Source: Actinomycetes bacterium
Lineage (GTDB): Bacteria > Actinomycetota > Actinomycetes > Streptosporangiales > Streptosporangiaceae
NCBI GenBank assembly: GCA_021792405.1
Contig: JAJYUU010000020.1
Location: 1-41,937, forward strand
Reading direction: 5' to 3'
Length of the DNA: 41,937 bases
Part shown: positions 37,101 through 41,937 of the stretch, one piece after another
Layout of the letters: every line of letters starts with the position of its first letter
Position numbering within the stretch: position 1 is the first letter of the stretch
Program-made: the position numbers and the translations under genes
Notes under the pieces: generated by a model
Told to the model about the DNA's origin: nothing
Seen by the model: the letters and a program-made list of their open reading frames with translations, nothing else
Databases searched by the model: none

Positions 37101-37797
37101 TGGCGCGGAGGAGGGGAAGCTTGCCACGGCCTACGACCGCGAGGCTCAGGAGCGGCGGGCTCAGCAGGCGCAGCGCCAGCTCGATCAGCTCGGCAAGGTG
37201 AACCCGCTGGCACTGGAGGAATTCGCGGCGCTGGAAGAACGCCATGCATTCCTGGTGGCGCAGCTGGAGGACCTGAAGAAGACCCGCCGGGATCTGCTGA
37301 CGGTGATCAGGGAGGTCGACGAGCGGGTGCAGCAAGTGTTCAGTTCCGCCTACGCCGACGTCGCGCAAGAGTTCGAGTCGATCATCGCGCGATTGTTCCC
37401 CGGTGGTGACGGCAGGCTGCTGCTGACCGACCCCGACGACATGCTGGCGACCGGGATCGACGTTGAAGTGCGGCCGCCTGGCAAGAAGGTGAAGCGGCTC
37501 TCGCTCCTGTCCGGTGGCGAGCGGGCGCTCACGGCGATCGCGTTCCTGGTGGCGATCTTCAAGGCCAGGCCGTCGCCGTTCTACGTACTTGACGAGGTCG
37601 AGGCGGCGCTCGATGACACCAACCTGCAGCGGCTATTGGAGATCCTGGCAGAGCTTCGGGACGTGTCCCAGCTGATCATCGTGACTCATCAGAAGCGGAC
37701 CATGGAGGTCGCCGACACCCTTTACGGGATCTCCATGCGCGGCGACGGCGTGTCCACGGTCATCAGCCAGCGGCTACGCGAGCGGGAATCCGCCTAG
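34147..37797 (+). CDS. smc: Chromosome segregation protein SMC
   Basis: [51 protein letters not shown], hinge, [44 protein letters not shown]. Confidence 0.98.
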   Translation: [1216 protein letters not shown]

Positions 37798-37833
37798 CGG
37801 CTGCCTAGCGGAGGTTCCAGGCGACCGGACGCC

Positions 37834-37867
37834 GGCTGGCCCTCGGACAGCGCGCCGAGGGTCAGCC
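37834..37867. terminator. Hairpin after smc
   Basis: GGCTGGCCCTCGG-acagcgcg-CCGAGGGTCAGCC, 13-bp stem with one G-T pair. Confidence 0.7.
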
Positions 37868-37937
37868 GCCGCTGGCTCTCCGGGTGGCCGGCCAGCGTGC
37901 CTGGTTACCGGCCGTGGTCTGTCAGACTGGTTGCGCC

Positions 37938-39149
37938 ATGGTTCACGACATCATCATTGCTGCCATCGTGGTCGTCGTCGCGGGCGGCGGCGCCGCAGGA
38001 CTCGTTCCGTACATCCGGTCCCGGCGGCGGTCGCTGCCGCCCGGCGGTCAGGCCCCGGCCGACGGCGACGGCCAGCCCGGTCGTGGCGGGACGCTGCCCG
38101 GCGCGACCGCGACCGCGACACTGGCGCCGCCCGAGCCAGGCGCCGCCGTGCCGCCCGATCTGACCGTGCCGCCCGATCTCACCGCACCGCCTGAGGTTCC
38201 GGCCCGCGTCGTCGAGAAACCGCCGCCCTCGGCCGGCCGGCTCACCCGGCTACGCGGCAGGCTCGCTCGGTCGCATTCGGCAATCGGCTCAGTACTGCTC
38301 AACCTGATCTCCTCCGGCAAGCTCGATGAGCAGGCCTGGGAGGAGATCGAGGACACTCTGATCACGGCGGACATGGGCGTCGGACCGGCCAGGGAACTGG
38401 TCGAGGAGCTCAAGACCGAGGTCAAGGTCGCAGGCACTGCTGACCCCGCTGCCGTACGGCAGATGCTGCGGACTGACCTGATTGCCATGATCAACCCCGC
38501 CCTCGACCGGACGCTGCACCTGGCCAGGCACGGCGACCGCCCGTCGGTGGTGCTCATGGTCGGAGTGAACGGTACTGGCAAGACCACGACCTGCGGCAAG
38601 CTCGGCAGGCTGCTGGTCGGCGACGGCAAGACGGTGGTGTTCGGCGCGGCGGATACCTTCCGCGCCGCAGCAGCCGACCAGTTGCAGACCTGGGGCGACC
38701 GGGTGGGCGCCAAGGTTGTGCGGTCGGACCGGGAGGGTGCTGACCCGGCTAGCGTCGCGTTCGAGGCCGTGAACGTCGGCATTCAGCAAGGCGTGGATAG
38801 CGTCATCGTGGACACGGCCGGCCGCCTGCACACGAAGACCGGGCTCATGGACGAGCTGGGCAAGATCAAGCGGGTGATCGAGAAGCACGGCTCGGTGGAC
38901 GAGGTGCTGCTGGTCCTGGATGCGACCACGGGCCAGAACGGCCTGCGCCAGGCCCGGGTCTTCGCCGAGGTCGTCGATGTCACCGGGATCATTCTCACCA
39001 AGCTCGACGGGACAGCTCGCGGCGGGATCATCATCCAGGTACAGCGCGAGCTCGGCGTTCCGGTCAAGCTGGTCGGTCTCGGCGAAGGTTCCGATGACCT
39101 GGCATTCTTCGATCCCGAGGTGTTCGTTGACGCGATCTTGGGCGAATAG
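37938..39149 (+). CDS. ftsY: Signal recognition particle receptor FtsY
   Basis: VVLMVGVNGTGKTTTCGKLGRLL, AADTFRAAAADQLQTW, VIVDTAGRLHTKTGLMDEL, ILTKLDGTARGGIIIQVQRELGVPVKLVGLGEGSDDLAFFDPEVFVDAIL. Confidence 0.97.
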   Translation: MVHDIIIAAIVVVVAGGGAAGLVPYIRSRRRSLPPGGQAPADGDGQPGRGGTLPGATATATLAPPEPGAAVPPDLTVPPDLTAPPEVPARVVEKPPPSAGRLTRLRGRLARSHSAIGSVLLNLISSGKLDEQAWEEIEDTLITADMGVGPARELVEELKTEVKVAGTADPAAVRQMLRTDLIAMINPALDRTLHLARHGDRPSVVLMVGVNGTGKTTTCGKLGRLLVGDGKTVVFGAADTFRAAAADQLQTWGDRVGAKVVRSDREGADPASVAFEAVNVGIQQGVDSVIVDTAGRLHTKTGLMDELGKIKRVIEKHGSVDEVLLVLDATTGQNGLRQARVFAEVVDVTGIILTKLDGTARGGIIIQVQRELGVPVKLVGLGEGSDDLAFFDPEVFVDAILGE

Positions 39150-39299
39150 CCGCCGAAGCGGTGTGCCCTGGTCTGCAGGCGCGGGCCCGTCCCGGTTCTG
39201 GCGTTAATAACGGCCGAGTCTTAGACGCGGCGGGACAAGGTACACACGGAACCATTAGGTTTGATAGTTACTGTGGCGTTACCGGCGCAGAGTCCGGTT

Positions 39300-39315
39300 C
39301 CGTGCAATTGCACGG
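39300..39315. promoter_or_regulatory. 16-bp perfect palindrome upstream of flavohemoprotein gene
   Basis: CCGTGCAA|TTGCACGG. Confidence 0.4.
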
Positions 39316-39430
39316 GCGAGGCGGGACGACTGCTGCGGATGTGATTGACCGGGTTGATCCGGGTGACCTAGGCCCGGCCAGCGAAATCGGAGTTCTGCAT
39401 GGTGCGAGTGCCTGGCGGTGTGGTTAGCCG

Positions 39431-41008
39431 ATGACTCCAGTGACGCGCCGCCCGGAGATCCCGTCCGCAGGAACATCAGACGTTCCTCCTAGCGGCACCG
39501 TAGCCGCTAGCGCGCTAGAGCAGGCTGGCGAGCGACGCGCATTACCATGGTGGCGGCTGCGGACCTGGCGGAAAGACCTGGACGCGCTCACCCGGCTCCG
39601 CGACGGCCTGCGGGACTTGGACCTGGAGTCGCCGACGGCCACCGGGTCCGCGGTGACCACCGGGTCCGCGGTGACCACCGCGCCTGATGCCTCGGCGTCA
39701 CCGGGCTCAGTCCCGATGTCTCCGGCCCTGGCATCTGCTGTGCCATCCGGCGGGCTGTCGCACTTGCCCGGGCCGCCGGAACCGGCCGAGCACGGCCAGG
39801 CACCCGAGCCGGGCGAAGCGGCCGCCGCGCGCCGCGCGGTGGCCGCGGCCGGGCTGCATCCCGATCCGGCGATCGCGGCCGTCCGCGACACCTTCGCCCA
39901 CGTCGCGAACGCTGGTGACGAGGCAGTCGGTTATTTCTACGCCTGGCTCTTCCTGCGCCGGCCCGAATTGCGCGAGCTGTTCCCGCCGGCCATGAACGAG
40001 CAGCGCGACCGCCTGTTCGCCGCGCTCAGCCGCATCGTGGAGAGCCTCAGTACGCCGGACGAGATGGCCAGCTACCTGTCCCAGCTAGGCCGTGATCACC
40101 GTAAGTACGGGGTGGACCCGGGCATGTACGAAGCGGTCGGGGAGGCGCTCATCGCAACGCTCCGTGCATTCGCTGAGTCAGCCTTCACGCCCGCAGCGGA
40201 GGAAGCCTGGACGCAGACCTACGCCGCGGCGGCTGCCCTGATGATCCGCGCCGCCGAGGATGACGCAGCCATCGCCCCGCCGTCCTGGACCGCTGAGGTC
40301 GTGCAGGTGGACAACCGCGGGCGGGACATCGCGATGGTGACGCTGGCGCCCGACCGGGTGCTGCCTTACCAGCCAGGGCAGCACCTGACCCTGCAGACTC
40401 CGAGGTGGCCGCACGTGTGGCGGCCGTATTCCATCGCCTGCCATCCACGCGACGACGGGCTGATCACCCTGCACGTGAAGGCGGTGCCGGGCGGCTGGGT
40501 CAGCAACGCGCTGGTGCACTACACCGAGCCCGGCGACGAGGTGATTCTGGGGCCGGCCCTCGGCACCATGACGCTGGCGCACGCGCAGGGCAGGGACTTG
40601 CTGTGCATCGCCGGGGGAACCGGCCTCGCCCCCATCAAGGCCATCGTCGAGCAAGTCGTCCGGGACTCGTCCGCGCGGCCGCGGCAGACCTTCTTGTTTT
40701 ACGGCGCCCGGAAGCGGGACGAACTGTACGACATCAGGGATCTGTGGCGGCTGTCCGATGCCTACCACGGGCTCCAGCTCACCCCGGTCACCTCCGAAGA
40801 CCCGGCCTTCAGCGGCATGCAGGGAAACGTCAGCCGGGTTGCGGCCCGTTACCTGCCGCATCCGGACTGCGAAGCTTACGTGGCCGGGCCCGCGGCCATG
40901 GTCCGGGAGGCGATCCGGGTGCTGACCAAGGCAGGGATGCCGCGCGAGCGCATCCACTACGACGACGCGTTGCTCGCATCCCGGTCCCGGCGCGGCAGCG
41001 GCACCTGA
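39431..41008 (+). CDS. Flavohemoprotein (globin + FAD/NAD reductase) with ~130-aa N-terminal extension; start uncertain
   Basis: Globin: AAVRDTFAHVANAGDEAVGYFYAWLFLRRPELRELFP...LGRDHRKYGVDPGMYEAVGEALIATL; reductase: QPGQHLTLQTPRW, RPYSIAC, LLCIAGGTGLAPIKAIVEQV, AYVAGPAAMV. Confidence 0.92.
   Translation: MTPVTRRPEIPSAGTSDVPPSGTVAASALEQAGERRALPWWRLRTWRKDLDALTRLRDGLRDLDLESPTATGSAVTTGSAVTTAPDASASPGSVPMSPALASAVPSGGLSHLPGPPEPAEHGQAPEPGEAAAARRAVAAAGLHPDPAIAAVRDTFAHVANAGDEAVGYFYAWLFLRRPELRELFPPAMNEQRDRLFAALSRIVESLSTPDEMASYLSQLGRDHRKYGVDPGMYEAVGEALIATLRAFAESAFTPAAEEAWTQTYAAAAALMIRAAEDDAAIAPPSWTAEVVQVDNRGRDIAMVTLAPDRVLPYQPGQHLTLQTPRWPHVWRPYSIACHPRDDGLITLHVKAVPGGWVSNALVHYTEPGDEVILGPALGTMTLAHAQGRDLLCIAGGTGLAPIKAIVEQVVRDSSARPRQTFLFYGARKRDELYDIRDLWRLSDAYHGLQLTPVTSEDPAFSGMQGNVSRVAARYLPHPDCEAYVAGPAAMVREAIRVLTKAGMPRERIHYDDALLASRSRRGSGT
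39641..39676 (+). repeat. In-frame 18-bp tandem duplication in the flavohemoprotein N-terminal extension
   Basis: (ACCGGGTCCGCGGTGACC)x2. Confidence 0.92.
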
Positions 41009-41937
41009 TCGGATAGTCCGGCGTGTGCGTCCGCCGCGACCGGGCAGCCGGTATCGTCCGCATGCCGGTAGAAGTTCGGCGAGGTATCGAAGTTCGCGTA
41101 ATAACGGTGGAATACCGGCGTGGTGGACCCGGCAGCCGGCGGCACGATCCAGGTCCAGTCCGCTGGGCACTCCCGGCCGCTGCGCTCCTCCATTTCAAGG
41201 TGCTTCAGGAACCGGACCGACTCGGTGTGATGGTCGGTGATCGTCACTCCAGCGGTGCTGAAGGAGTGCAAGACGGCGAGGTTCAGTTCGGTGACCGCGC
41301 GGTCCTTCCACAGTGTGCGATCGTCGCCGATATTCAGGCCCATCCGTTGCGCGACCGCCCGCAGCTGGTCATAGCGCCCCGCATCGCCCAGGTCGCGGGA
41401 TCCGATCTCGGTGCACATGTACCAGCCGTTGAAGGGCGCGGCCGGATAGCAAATGCCGCCTGCCTCGAGCTGCATGTCGCTGATCACCGGGACCGCGTAC
41501 CAGCGCAGCCCGAGTTCGCTGAACCAGGCGTAGTCCGGATGGCGTAGCGGCACCTCGAGCACCGCGTCGGCCGGCACCTCATACCAGCTCGGCTCGGCAT
41601 CGGATGTCTTGACGATCAGGGGCAGCACATCGAATCGCCCCCGCGGTCCTGCCGTCCGCCAGCCAAGGTCGGCTGCCAGCCGGGTGATCTTGAGGCTGGC
41701 CGGGTCACCGACGATCTTCGATCCGTCATCGCAGTAGCCGGCGTACCGGACGAGCTGAGAGTTGAGAATCCGCGGGCCGGGCCTGCCAGGCGAGTCGGGA
41801 GCGAAGACGGTGATCAGCGGCCGGACCCGCCCGCCGTTGGTTGCCGCGCGCAGATGCGCGAATGACTCGGCCGCGACCTCGTCAGCCGAGAAGATGTCAC
41901 GGCGGTCCCTGACCCGCAGGCTGCGCCAGTACAGCCG
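40957..41937 (-). CDS. nos: Bacterial nitric oxide synthase oxygenase, partial (5' end beyond right edge)
   Basis: Reading the minus strand from the edge: ...YWRSLRVRDRRDIFSADEVAAESFAHLRAATNGGRVRPLITVFAPDSPGRPGPRILNSQLVRYAGYCDDGSKIVGDPASLKITRLAADLGWRTAGPRGRFDVLPLIVK...PFNGWYMCTEIGSRDLGDAGRYD...NLAVLHSFSTAGVTITDHHTESVRFLKHLEMEE...WTWIVPPAAGSTTPVFHRYY. Confidence 0.93.
   Translation of the reverse strand, partial: RLYWRSLRVRDRRDIFSADEVAAESFAHLRAATNGGRVRPLITVFAPDSPGRPGPRILNSQLVRYAGYCDDGSKIVGDPASLKITRLAADLGWRTAGPRGRFDVLPLIVKTSDAEPSWYEVPADAVLEVPLRHPDYAWFSELGLRWYAVPVISDMQLEAGGICYPAAPFNGWYMCTEIGSRDLGDAGRYDQLRAVAQRMGLNIGDDRTLWKDRAVTELNLAVLHSFSTAGVTITDHHTESVRFLKHLEMEERSGRECPADWTWIVPPAAGSTTPVFHRYYANFDTSPNFYRHADDTGCPVAADAHAGLSDQVPLPRRDRDASNASS

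Overview
High-GC actinobacterial chromosome segment, annotated by eye with no database searches. Positions 1 to ~2902 look like the end of an integrative element: a partial hypothetical CDS, a DUF2637-like membrane protein and a tyrosine integrase. It ends at a 3'-half tRNA-Glu(CTC) fragment, the expected attachment-site scar. Next is a degraded zone (~2.9-5.5 kb) with one intact VapBC pair, two apparent VapC remnants, and a disrupted gene joining a MerR HTH to a SAICAR synthetase (PurC)-like domain. Further right are a GT2 / polysaccharide deacetylase / GH25 lysozyme cluster, pntB-pntA2-pntA1, and a ferric-reductase-like / FMN-binding / ApbE flavin electron-transfer operon. The rest is mostly a conserved housekeeping block: HU, ddl, gpsA, plsC, cofC/fbiD, thiL, thiD, rpmB, recG, rsmD, coaD, DUF177, rpmF, rnc, mutM, acyP, smc, ftsY. 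The right edge has a flavohemoprotein gene whose 3' end overlaps, convergently, a bacterial nitric oxide synthase oxygenase gene that runs off the window. I did not find an unmistakable undescribed system. The strongest leads are the MerR-PurC fusion, the NOS/flavohemoglobin pair, the integrase with an embedded Cys/His-rich insert next to the tRNA scar, and several AT-rich or perfect palindromes in a very GC-rich background.
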